From contig MU385915.1 in NCBI GenBank assembly GCA_022497145.1, positions 1 to 64,000 on the forward strand: a DNA stretch of 64,000 nt. Direction: 5' to 3'. The translations under genes were made by a program, and so were the position numbers. The stretch comes from Rostrohypoxylon terebratum (taxonomy: Eukaryota; Ascomycota; Sordariomycetes; Xylariales; Hypoxylaceae). This document shows positions 1 to 9,403 of this stretch, in pieces (the stretch's first letter is position 1; each line of letters begins with the position of its first letter). The notes under the pieces are model-generated. The model saw only the letters and a list, made by a program, of their open reading frames with translations, had not been told where the DNA came from and ran no database searches.

Positions 1-676
1 TGATTACACTTGACCTCTACGATTACTGTTACCTTAAAATCAAGACCCCCTTATGAAGCTATACTTACTAAGCCTAAGTATAGGTTCGTCACATCGAGCC
101 GTCAAAAAGTCTTTGTAGCATTGGAGTAGACTTTGGAGGACGCTTACAACTCCCGCAATGCCAATAACTGTTCCGGCCGTTTCAGCCATCATATGTGATG
201 ATCAGAATGTGATTGGTAATGAGCCCAGATTGACTTTATCAGGAAGGAAGACTAAGTTGGAAACTCATTCTCAAGATCAGGACGGGGTTTAAGAACATGA
301 TCAAGACCGTCAGATTGTTGCTATTGGGGGCCTAGGTATTCGGATAGGCACCGTTCTGGGCTTCAATCTTTGGGTCGCCCTCCTTTAACCCCTGCCAAAA
401 GATATTCTCCATATTGGTGGCGTAATTAACTGTCACGTTAGGTTAGGTGCCCTGATGCGACGTCCGCCATTTGTAGCTGAAATGCAATGTAACCCTGTCA
501 TCACACGCAAGCCCACCTAGAAAAGTAGAGCCCATCTTCTCAATTCCCTATACACATCCACGGCTTTTAGAACGGATATGATGGAGGGAACTCACCAGAT
601 TGGTCGTCACAAAGGTATGTTAGCTGGTTCTTTGATATCTGGGAATATCTGCTCAATGGTCTAGTTTTTTTCAACT
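1..676. other. Spacer, no gene recognised
   Basis: I see no reading frame with recognisable protein features in this stretch. It directly precedes the decayed zinc-cluster gene, so its last part may hold the lost start and promoter of that gene, but nothing in the sequence fixes this. Confidence 0.4.
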
Positions 677-2588
677 TGCGACGTGTGCTACTACACGGAG
701 ATGAAAGGTAACATGGCGAAGCCTTCATGCTCTAATTGCGAACTGTAGGTATCAAACTCCCTGTAAGACGTCATTAATCCGACGACGTGCCCAACCACAA
801 CCTAAACCGAGCGCAAAGTCTCGAAACGGGACAACTTCAAGTATTGGCGACAAACCCGATATTGATGCGTCAAGTCCAAAAACACGACAAAACCAGACTC
901 TCGAAGAAAGAGTCACGTAATTGGAAAGTCAGCTTTCGCAGTGAGCGCCAGCCTCCGCAAAGAAGGACGTGCCGAGGCCCAGCATCGCCTCTAGAAATTT
1001 AATGTCGGAATTAACTTCTATATCCGCCTTCAAGCATGTTTTAGACGTAAATCAGCCGTTAGGAAGTCATTCATCACTAATCCTCCCATCCTTAGATGAT
1101 ATTCTTCTTTTTGTTGAACGCTACTTCGAGCACACCAATGCCTTCATCCCTTATTCGATTGGTACCACCCGTCAAGTAATTCCGATCACGATCGTCCCAA
1201 AACACATCCACGGCAAACAGTATTTGCCGCCATAAATGTCGTTGTCGCCTTATCTTTCCGTGTTCTTTCAAGTCCTTCGCAAAATCTTAACCTTTGTGAA
1301 GAAGATCCTATGGTCGAGCTGTGCATGCGAAATGCGGAGCACGTGGTTATGGATGGTACCGAAGATTCAATTATACCTCAAGTTTTGTTAGGGGTGATGG
1401 TGTTGTATCTCGGCAGCCAAAATTCGCAGTTAGTGACTGCTCTACAGCTGTAGTGGGGTCAGTGGTTCAGGTCAGCTCTGTCATCGGCTCGCTTGTACTC
1501 ACCCGAAGAAAATGCTGACTTTTAACCGTCCGCGAGGATAAAGAGAGAACGGTTGTTCTGGATTACATATATCTTCGACAAGGTTTGTCCATTTCCAAAC
1601 TACATTGTAGGGATACCACTAATGCACTCAATAGGATGTTACCTAGTATGAGATACCGTACCCCTCCACTCTTTTCAGATGACGATGTAGATGTAGAGTT
1701 GTCCACGGAACAAGAAGGGAACCAAGAAATATTTTCGGGGTTTGCCTCAGATTCTGGCCCATTTGGCTTTTTTCACCATCGCGTACAACTCGCCAGGATA
1801 CAGGCATTGGTATACCAACAACTTTATTCAAGCTCTTTTACCTAGCCCCTCCAAATTACCAGCCGAGCAACGGCATGCCCGAGTATTATTGCTCTCGAGG
1901 ACTGGCGCCGAAGAATCCCCGTTTGACTCCAGCTCAACAACTTAGTCGAAACCATATTTCTAGACGGATTCGTGATAGATGTATCAGAGAAGGAGATGTA
2001 TATCTTCACTCACATGGTGGAATTGCATTTCGCATATATGGGTCTCCTTGTGGGGATTCACTGAGGATTCACGGCATCTGGAGCCATGACGCAGATTGGT
2101 TGAGACTCATCAGTAGTTTCAGCCAGCAGGTCGTCCGGGACTGCGGCGAGCGGGGCAGTAAATGAGGTATCCAGCTTGGACTCCTTCCGAAGCAGTGGGA
2201 GAGGTGTGTGAGAGGAAGCAGGGAGTGTCTAATGCTCGCGCAGAAGATTCCTCTAGCCATTAGTAACATATGGTAAGGCTCTGGCTTGCCATGTCCAATA
2301 TTTCCTTTATTATTCCACGACTGGTTTAGAAATAGGAGCACGGGATGCGCCTATGGGTCAAGCCTCATAATTATTCTAGCAAACCAGGTTCAAAGTGGTG
2401 ACATTGTACAAATGGACATCGACCATGATCTAACGAAGCATGGCCTCGCTATATTTGCGAAAATTAAGGAGGCATCTAGTTGGCCGTCGCTTCATCGGCT
2501 CCATGGTGTTATAGTAGGTCTCGATGAGCAGGCGACACGGGAACTCGTCGCAAGGAGGCTGCCGCCAACAGAGCTGGGGGAGCTCTAA
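677..2588 (+). pseudogene. Decayed Zn(II)2Cys6 fungal-specific transcription factor
   Basis: This is a broken regulator gene, readable only by hopping between frames. At 677-755 there is a remnant zinc cluster with the Zn2Cys6 spacing (C-x2-C-x6-[Gly instead of Cys]-x6-C-x2-C) followed, after a one-base shift, by CRYQTPC. A linker then leads to a coiled-coil remnant (LEERVT-stop-LESQLSQ-stop) near 890-940. The fungal-specific transcription factor domain follows in pieces: LPSLDDILLFVERYFEHTN near 1090-1140, then in another frame AAINVVVALSFR and QVLLGVMVLYLGSQN near 1215-1430, RERLFWITYIFDK near 1543-1581, DDDVDVEL and HHRVQLARIQALVY near 1678-1815, and LEDWRRRIP near 1897-1923. A C-terminal helix region lies at 2286-2588. 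These are the usual landmarks of the family, in order. At least five stops or frameshifts rule out a normal product. The original target is unknown. Confidence 0.78.
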
Positions 2589-3184
2589 TACTTAGCGACG
2601 GATCGACCAACGCTAGAGCATGTAATGCCGGGGGAATCGAACTTCATGGCAAATTGATATTTGCCTAGGATGTGGAAAGTGAACGGCGCATGCTGTTAAG
2701 AATTTAGAGTATTGAGGCTGAAAAGGATCCTAAATGATAAATGCGGTGCGGTTAGTATCATGTCCAAGAATACCAGCGTCAATTGAATAATAAATCGCAT
2801 CGTATAGTATGAAATTTGCTAGCGTCCACTCTTACAGCACCACACAAAAACAATAGCCAGCATGTCACAGTTGAGAAAACAATGCCAGAGTTTGGAAGTG
2901 TTCGTGGAACTGTAGAGTTCCTGGATGTGATCGATTGGATTGTTCTTTCACTGCTCTAACTTTTTCACCAAGTCTCCTTCGTGATAGTCCCTTGTCGCAT
3001 AATCAACTTCCGTGCATCAATGTTCCTCATCCGAGCAACCGTCAACTTCTGGTTCTTCTCGTCTAAAAATTTAATTAGCAATGATCTCATAAATATCATC
3101 ACAAAAGGCCTTGTCCCAAACTTACTTGCCAAGCGTACGCATCAATGGCCCGCGGTACATTCTCGGGTTCGGGATGTGGAATAA
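2589..3184. other. Spacer between the pseudogene and the small cysteine-rich gene
   Basis: No supported coding sequence. A 67-codon frame at 2981-3184 ends where the converging small gene on the other strand ends and has no recognisable features. The stretch probably holds the 3' end of the gene at 3185-3421. Confidence 0.35.
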
Positions 3185-3421
3185 CTAGCGGCAGAGGCGC
3201 TCACGAAGCTGGTCGTGCCAGTCGTCATTGAGACGGCACCAGATGCACTCGTCGACATATTTGATATCGTCCTCCATGAAACCATCGTCGGGGACTGAGC
3301 AGGGGCCGCCGGGGAGCACTTCGCCCGGGATGCAGTCGGGCTGGCGCCAGTAGATCACCTTTGACTCGATCATGTGGCGGCCGTTGATGCACCAGGTGCC
3401 GACAAGCTGGGCCATGCACAT
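3185..3421 (-). CDS. Small cysteine-rich protein, unknown function (copy A)
   Basis: An uninterrupted 78-residue frame beginning Met-Cys. I do not recognise a named family. Cysteines fall at residues 2, 11, 30, 41, 59 and 62, and the C-terminal part holds the pair ECIWC. There is no signal peptide or membrane segment, so a cytosolic protein that could bind metal is possible; that is inference. The next gene upstream on the same strand (3824-4102) also begins Met-Cys and has cysteines at 2, 11, 30, 43, 60 and 63, again with a CxxC near the end, so the two look like diverged tandem copies. The start was chosen because it matches that shared pattern. The downstream end has no intron signal that I could support. 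It could still be a chance frame, but the shared spacing argues against this. Confidence 0.5.
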   Translation of the reverse strand: MCMAQLVGTWCINGRHMIESKVIYWRQPDCIPGEVLPGGPCSVPDDGFMEDDIKYVDECIWCRLNDDWHDQLRERLCR

Positions 3422-3823
3422 CTTGGCGGTTTGCGTATGAGTGATTGTTGGCGGTACTGAGGTTTTTGGTCTCGTTTGAATTTTTTGATGGTGGTGATGA
3501 CGGTGATGGGAAAAATGGTGGTGGTGGTTTCGTTCACGAATGTGGTGTTGATAGAGAATTTTATGTAGGGCGAAAAAAAGGAATTAAGGAAAGGATAGAT
3601 GTATCGTTCCATCTAGCAAAAAGGAGGTTCTCGTCACTAAAGGAAGGTACGGCACAGTGAGCTCATCGTCAAAGATGTAGTGGTGATATTCGTGACTTCC
3701 TAGGTAGTACTACGGTTGTCTGCTTCTTGGTAATGAGTCGATACCTCTATGTAGGTACCTAGTACCTCGTACACCTTATATATCCAATCCTACTTGCTAT
3801 GGCATGAAGAAGCCCTCGCGAGT

Positions 3824-4102
3824 TTATATCATCATCCATCCTCCAACCAACATCATTTTAGACGGGGCAGTCCTGTACCGGTCGGCAAAGATTTCGCAAT
3901 GTCGTCTTGAATAACACCTATTGCATTCCCGAATGTCGATGATCTTTGGTGGCCCGTAGTTGATTCCCTTTGGACAATACATCTTCAAGATTTTCTGTTG
4001 TCTCGCAACTTTGCACCTCATCTCTAAGGTGATAAGTTGCCTTTGGTGAACAGGCTCACCGCAGACCTTGCACCGTTTGATCTGCAGATAGCCCTGGCAC
4101 AT
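3824..4102 (-). CDS. Small cysteine-rich protein, unknown function (copy B)
   Basis: A 92-residue frame. The same frame is open upstream to 4249, but I place the start at the Met-Cys at 4102 because it lines up with the neighbouring small gene at 3185-3421. Visible features are KRCKVCGEP (residues 9-17), a cysteine at 30, a cysteine at 43 and ECNRC (59-63), giving two CxxC pairs that could bind zinc. The remainder is basic, with no signal peptide or membrane segment. No named family is recognised. Similar Met-Cys cytosolic small proteins are common and mostly uncharacterised in filamentous ascomycetes (general knowledge). If translation starts at 4249 instead, the protein gains 49 residues without clear features. 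Function is unknown. Confidence 0.48.
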   Translation of the reverse strand: MCQGYLQIKRCKVCGEPVHQRQLITLEMRCKVARQQKILKMYCPKGINYGPPKIIDIRECNRCYSRRHCEIFADRYRTAPSKMMLVGGWMMI

Positions 4103-4249
4103 GTTTTCGTTATGCTGGGATTTTGCTCGAGTGCTTCGCCGGTTCGTAACTTTTCTGGTAATGTCTTGATACAAGGGGAGGTAGCTGTACTTGCTTGGGA
4201 AATTGAATATTGAGAGAGGAAAAGGACAGCCATCATATAGTAATGACAT

Positions 4250-5605
4250 CTTTCTACTGGAAACTTAGTGATTCGTAAGTAGATACCAACTAGGAACCGA
4301 GCATCGCAACTATCTGACAGCTGGTTCCCCTATGTAAGAGGTTTTCTAACATTTTTTCATTACACAATGTCTAACTCGATGAGTTTTCCAAGTGAAGGAA
4401 TATAGAAACAAATTGGGACGTGGTACTATATATATCAACTGGCGACATATTCTGGATGAAGAACTATATCGCAAGGGTGTGTGTATTGAATAAGGAGAAA
4501 CTGATATGCCAAATATATACGACCTCGCCCATGATTCACTAGTTTAAGAATAGGGGTATTTGGATGTATTAGTAATATACTTAATTCAATGATCGAAAAT
4601 CCCATCAGAACTTAGATATATTCACATCCATATAAATACTTTAAGCCTCTGCCCTTGTGACTACCTACTCTCTACGGCATACATAGCTCTTATCACCACT
4701 GTCAGATTAGTCAGCAGACATGATACAAATTTTAGCAGACATTCGGGTGTCAGTCTGTGGATTTATTCCTTTACATATTCAGAGGAGGGTCGGACTGTTT
4801 GAATCTATGGTTAATACCATAGATTTAAAACGAAGAACACCTAACTCATAAGGGTCAAGTCAAAGTTTAGCCGTTTCCTAATTGAATGTGAAGAGGTGGA
4901 AATAGGGGTTGAAATAGGGGTCAAGCTTACATAAGGTTGGGGACTTGAATAATTAGGTAATCTCGTTTGGTGAATTACTGCGCCACAACAGTCAGCCTGT
5001 CAGCCTGTCAGCTTGTGAAGATACCCGCTTTAAACTAGCCAATGCGCAAGTAACTACGTAGCCCGTGGGACCCGTGGGAGAGGCAGGTAAGGCGCGTCCC
5101 CGTCCATTCCGCATTTTGGGTTTCAAATGGGTCAATTCAATACGTATTTGTGTATGCTGTACAAAGTACTTTGTAGTACATGAATTCTTTCCACATTTAC
5201 CAATTGAATGGATAAAACTCAGTCTTTTTTTCCTTCAATACACAACATAATTGGCACAAATTGGTCTGAACTGAGATTGGCAGCATTCACAAGAAGTTGA
5301 GGTGAACGACTGAATCACGCTTGAAACCCACTGCCAACTGCCAGTCCAACCACCGCTTGTTCTGTTGTGTGGCTGGGTCGGATCCAGCCTGCCAGCGTCG
5401 GATCCAGCAACGGATCCAGCAACGGATCCAGTTGTGCATCTTACAACCAGAATAGGCAGACGAATTAATCCGCTGCCTCATATAAGAATAATACATAAGA
5501 AGAACATTTCTCACATTCCTTTTCTCTTCTGATCAATGGCAATGTCACAACTAAATTAAGAGGATTTTATTTGCTAGTCACTACCAATTGCTAGCAACCT
5601 TGAAA
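4250..5605. other. Spacer upstream of the OSH3-like gene
   Basis: No coding sequence supported. It holds short direct repeats, such as a triple GTCAGCCT-like run near 4990-5015, and a GGATCC-rich tandem repeat near 5370-5431. The part just before 5606 should contain the promoter of the oxysterol-binding protein gene, but I see no clear TATA box. Confidence 0.4.
5370..5431. repeat. Short tandem repeat with 12-bp unit
   Basis: About two and a half copies of CGGATCCAGCAA, preceded by two looser GGATCCAG copies. It lies in non-coding sequence about 170 bp upstream of the OSH3-like start. Confidence 0.6.
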
Positions 5606-8600
5606 ATGGCCGGAATTGAGCAGCTAGAAATCCATAGCAAGGTACGTCACCCTATTATACCTGGCTCCCTACGACATTCTGTAATTCTGCAATGCTAGAA
5701 AGCTGACACCCCCAACAGTCCTATATTGTGAGATGGGTAAAAGTCGATGAAGGTCAAACCATCTCTTGGAGTCTTCAGCCCCATAAGAAGTCAATGTAAG
5801 TAGAATACTTCTTTCCCGGCGACTCACCTGTAATTCCCTTGAAAACTGACTCCAATGCGTTTTATTAGTAACTTCGGCATCGTGAAACACCCCGGCTCCG
5901 GCGCGACGAGTAATAGCTCGACCCTCGACAGCTTAAACGCTTCGGTAGAACATGTCGATGGCAGTGGTAGTCAAGGGAGGAAAGGTTTCGGCAAGAAAGA
6001 TGCCAGTACGGCACAAGAACAATTAGCTAACAAGGGGTTCATTCCTATAAAATGGTACGGCAAATGTGAGGCTGATAAAGTATCTATGGGAACATGGGAT
6101 GTCCTGAAGAGTCACGGGGGAATGTACGGCTTGATTTTCGACAACACCTTTTCGAAACAAACTTCCAAGACGGCAACATTCGTGCTCCTCACATATCCCA
6201 CCGGTGTCCCACCACAAGGTGCTCATTACCTCCCCAACCTTCAGGCTAGCTCCCATTCGAACGCTAGTAGGACTAGTCTGGGAAAGCATAGCCAAGGTGC
6301 TGCCGCAGCCGATTCTACCGAGAGTTTACCGATGAACTCGGGTCGTAGTCAACGAGCGAAATCGATAGGTGCTCGTAGTGATGGAACGGTAACTTCGTCT
6401 ACGTATACGGGCATCCTTCTGAAGAGGCGGAGGAAGAAGGGCCAGGGTTATGCCCGCAGATTCTTCTCTCTCGACTATTCATCGTGTACGCTATCGTACT
6501 ATCACAATAGACAGTCTTCTGCTCTAAGAGGTGCAATCCCTCTGAGCCTTGCTGCAATTGCTGCAGACGAGCGGAGGAGAGAGATCAACATCGACTCTGG
6601 TGCCGAGGTTTGGCATCTGCGAGCTGCTAGCCCCAAGGAATTCAATGAATGGGCGCACGCTCTAGAGAAAGCGAGTAGAATTGCAAGGGGACTAGATCCG
6701 GCGCATGAGGAATCCGCTCCTCAAAAGCTTACCGTCGCGACCTCAACGCGAGACAGTTCCTACACCCCGAATACACACCAAGAAGAGGATAGAGAGTGGC
6801 AGCAAGTCGAGACCTTAGTCAGCCGTATCGTTGGCACCCGGGATGCTTTGCGCCGCTTGGTCAAGGACATGGCGGCGCAAAAGCAGCCGACCCGTCCTCA
6901 GAGTTCAAATCTATCTCAAGCTTCGCCAGCGATGTCAGAGAGCAATGACAGCTACTTTACCCCGGCCACACAAGCACAGGACAGGCGCCCTTTCTGGAAA
7001 CGTAAACCAAGCGCCTCGCCCTTAGCGCCAGAGACGATGACACCACCCACATCATCGGCATTAGCTGTTCCCACACCGGGATCAGTCGGCACAGTGGTAC
7101 CAAACGGGTCGCCAAAGTCTACTAATCCTGAGCATGTGGAGGATACTGCTCATGAACACTGCACGGCACTCCTCAATGACCTAGATTCGGTAGTTGCGGA
7201 ATTTACTAAGGTGCTTGCTAACAGTAAAAGAAGACGTATTCCGATTCCCCCCTCTGCTACGTCTAGGAAAAGTCTGGAATCTACAGCATCAACGGATGAG
7301 TTCTTTGATGCTGAGGGTGGTGAGATGGAAAGCCGACCACAGGTCATGATGATCGACCGCCAAGGGAGCGATGAGGAATCTCATGGATCAGAGGCTGATG
7401 AAGCTGAAATTGATGATACATCCTCCGTCTCATCTATCGAGGATGAAGAACCTACCACTGGAGCAAGTGGTATGGCGGCTCTATTTCCCATAAGACCTAA
7501 ATCTTTGCATCCCTTACCTGTTGATATTGCGGTCGATCGCCGAAAGACTATACCCCCAGCTACGGTACCCCCGCCAAGCTTAATCGCTTTCTTCCGCAAA
7601 AATGTGGGCAAGGATTTAAGTACGATTAGTATGCCGGTTTCCTCCAACGAACCTATCTCTGCCCTTCAACGTGTCGCGGAACAATTAGAATACGCCCAAC
7701 TTCTCGATCAAGCATCGCAGCAGAAATCTCCCAAGGACCGTCTATTACTTGTCACCGCTTTCGCCATTTCGCACTTCAGTGTTAATCGTGTCAAGGAGCG
7801 CGCCATGCGTAAACCTTTCAATCCCCTGCTAGGTGAGACTTTCGAGCTTCTCCGAACCGAAAGCGAAGTCCCTGGCGGATTCAGGCTCTTAGTAGAGAAA
7901 GTCACGCATAGGCCAGTTCGTCTTGCTATGCATGCTGATGCGGCGGCTTGGTCATTGACACAGAGCCCCGCTCCATCGCAAAAGTTTTGGGGCAAGAGTG
8001 CAGAGTTGAACACCGAAGGACGAGTTCGTCTTACGCTACGACTACTTGATGGTACCGATGAGCTTTTTTCATGGAACATGGCCACCATGTTCCTGCGAAA
8101 TGTAGTTATGGGCGAGAAGTACGTTGAGCCGGTGGGAATAATGACTGTATGCAATGATTCTACCGGAGCAAAGGCCAACATAGAATTCAAAACCAAGGGC
8201 ATGTTCGGCGGCCGGAGCGAGGATGTGGAGGTTGACTGCTGCGATGCTAGCGGCAATTCTATGGGGGCTGGTCTCATAGGTAATTGGACGTCGTCGCTTC
8301 GCATTGTGGAAAACGGCAAACCAACTAAAAACGAAATCTGGAAGGCCGGGTCGGTTGTCCCTAACGCTCCCAATACCTATGGTCTTACATCATTCAGCGC
8401 TACACTTAACGAGACGACAGCCATTGAGAAAGGGCGACTTCCGCCTACGGATACCCGATTAAGACCTGATCAACGCTTAGCGGAAGAGGGTAGACTTGAC
8501 GAGGCCGAGGAGTCGAAGGTGCTACTTGAGGAAGCGCAGCGCGCGAGGAGGAGAGACATGGAAGAAAAGGGCGAACAGTACAAACCGAAGTGGTTTGTCA

Positions 8601-8725
8601 AGGTACCTGAAGCCCCTGACGGAGAGGAGTTGTGGCGATTGAAGCTTGGCAAGGATGGCTACTGGGAGGAAAGAGCTAAAGGTGAATGGAAGGGCATCGA
8701 GCGTATTTTTGACGTTTCGACGTAG
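5606..8725 (+). CDS. Oxysterol-binding protein homologue, Osh3 type
   Basis: A lipid transfer and signalling protein of the OSBP/Osh family, expected at ER-plasma membrane contact sites. Three exons are inferred: 5606-5641, 5719-5795 and 5869-8725 (introns GTACGT..CAG and GTAAGT..TAG), giving 989 residues. The start at 5606 is the only one that restores the N-terminal GOLD-like domain (about 1-140). A PH domain follows at about 216-306 (YTGILLKRRRK to the WAHALEKA helix). A FFAT-like motif EFFDAEG at 515-521, after acidic and Ser/Thr residues, suggests docking to the ER protein Scs2/VAP; an acidic stretch follows it. The lipid-binding domain spans about 604-985, with NPLLGETFE at 689 and the family signature in the divergent form EKVTHRPV at 714-721 instead of EQVSHHPP. 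GOLD-PH-FFAT-ORD is the Osh3 order. It is a housekeeping gene with no obvious link to the melanin genes. Confidence 0.93.
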
Positions 8726-9403
8726 TTGGCCGTTGGGTCTCGTTCATGACCATAAATGAACTTGTTTCATAAGAGACTGCACGATGCGACGAGGTTGCCT
8801 TGAAAGAAGCTCTTCGTGGGCTGCGACTCTCGAGGCGTAAAAAAAGGGTGAATCGACGGGCTATATTCCCATCTGATTAGATCTATAAATTCCATTTAGC
8901 GAATGCGTAGCATGATTTAATCCGACTTTTTTTGGATGGCGTATAGAAGCCTTATCTCAATTTCCCAGCGTGATGCCTGCTTACCTAACCTACTTACCTA
9001 ACTAACATCTCGGATTTAATCATCGGGTAACCCTAACCCCCTTACCCCTAACCCCAGCCCTAACCCTGAGTGTAACCTCCGATGATTGCTAACCATGACT
9101 TCTTCCTTGTTTAGATAAGCCTATGATAACTACAATACAACAATAACCACGAAACTAGGATAGTCATTCTTCCATGCTTATTTTCCCGCGAATCTCGTAT
9201 CCGGGATCGTCGTTAATACAATGTAACGTTCTGTCGCCCTTCTAAGACCCCAAAGCTTCTCAGATAGCTGATGCGGGGAACATGATGGAGCCTTCGCTAG
9301 CCGGCTCGTATAATATCTCGGCTATGTGCCAACCGTCTAGCCATACCGAAATGGCAATATACTGATTTTCTTGCTTTGATCCGGAGGAAACGATAAGCAG
9401 AAG
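8726..9403. other. Intergenic region between OSH3-like gene and beta-galactosidase
   Basis: Holds the 3' region of the first gene and the promoter of the second. The notable element is a degenerate telomere-like tract at 9028-9067 with flanking 9-bp inverted repeats. No coding sequence is seen. Confidence 0.5.
9018..9087. repeat. Interstitial telomere-like tract with flanking inverted repeats
   Basis: CCCTAA-type units in imperfect array (CCCTAA, CCCCTTA, CCCCTAA, CCCCAG, CCCTAA) occupy about 9028-9067. The tract is bounded by AATCATCGG at 9018-9026 and its exact reverse complement CCGATGATT at 9079-9087. The array is too short and impure to be a chromosome end. Confidence 0.65.

Noticed and set aside
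7708..8373. 221-codon minus-strand frame inside the OSH3-like gene
   Set aside because: Antisense shadow of the lipid-binding domain exon.
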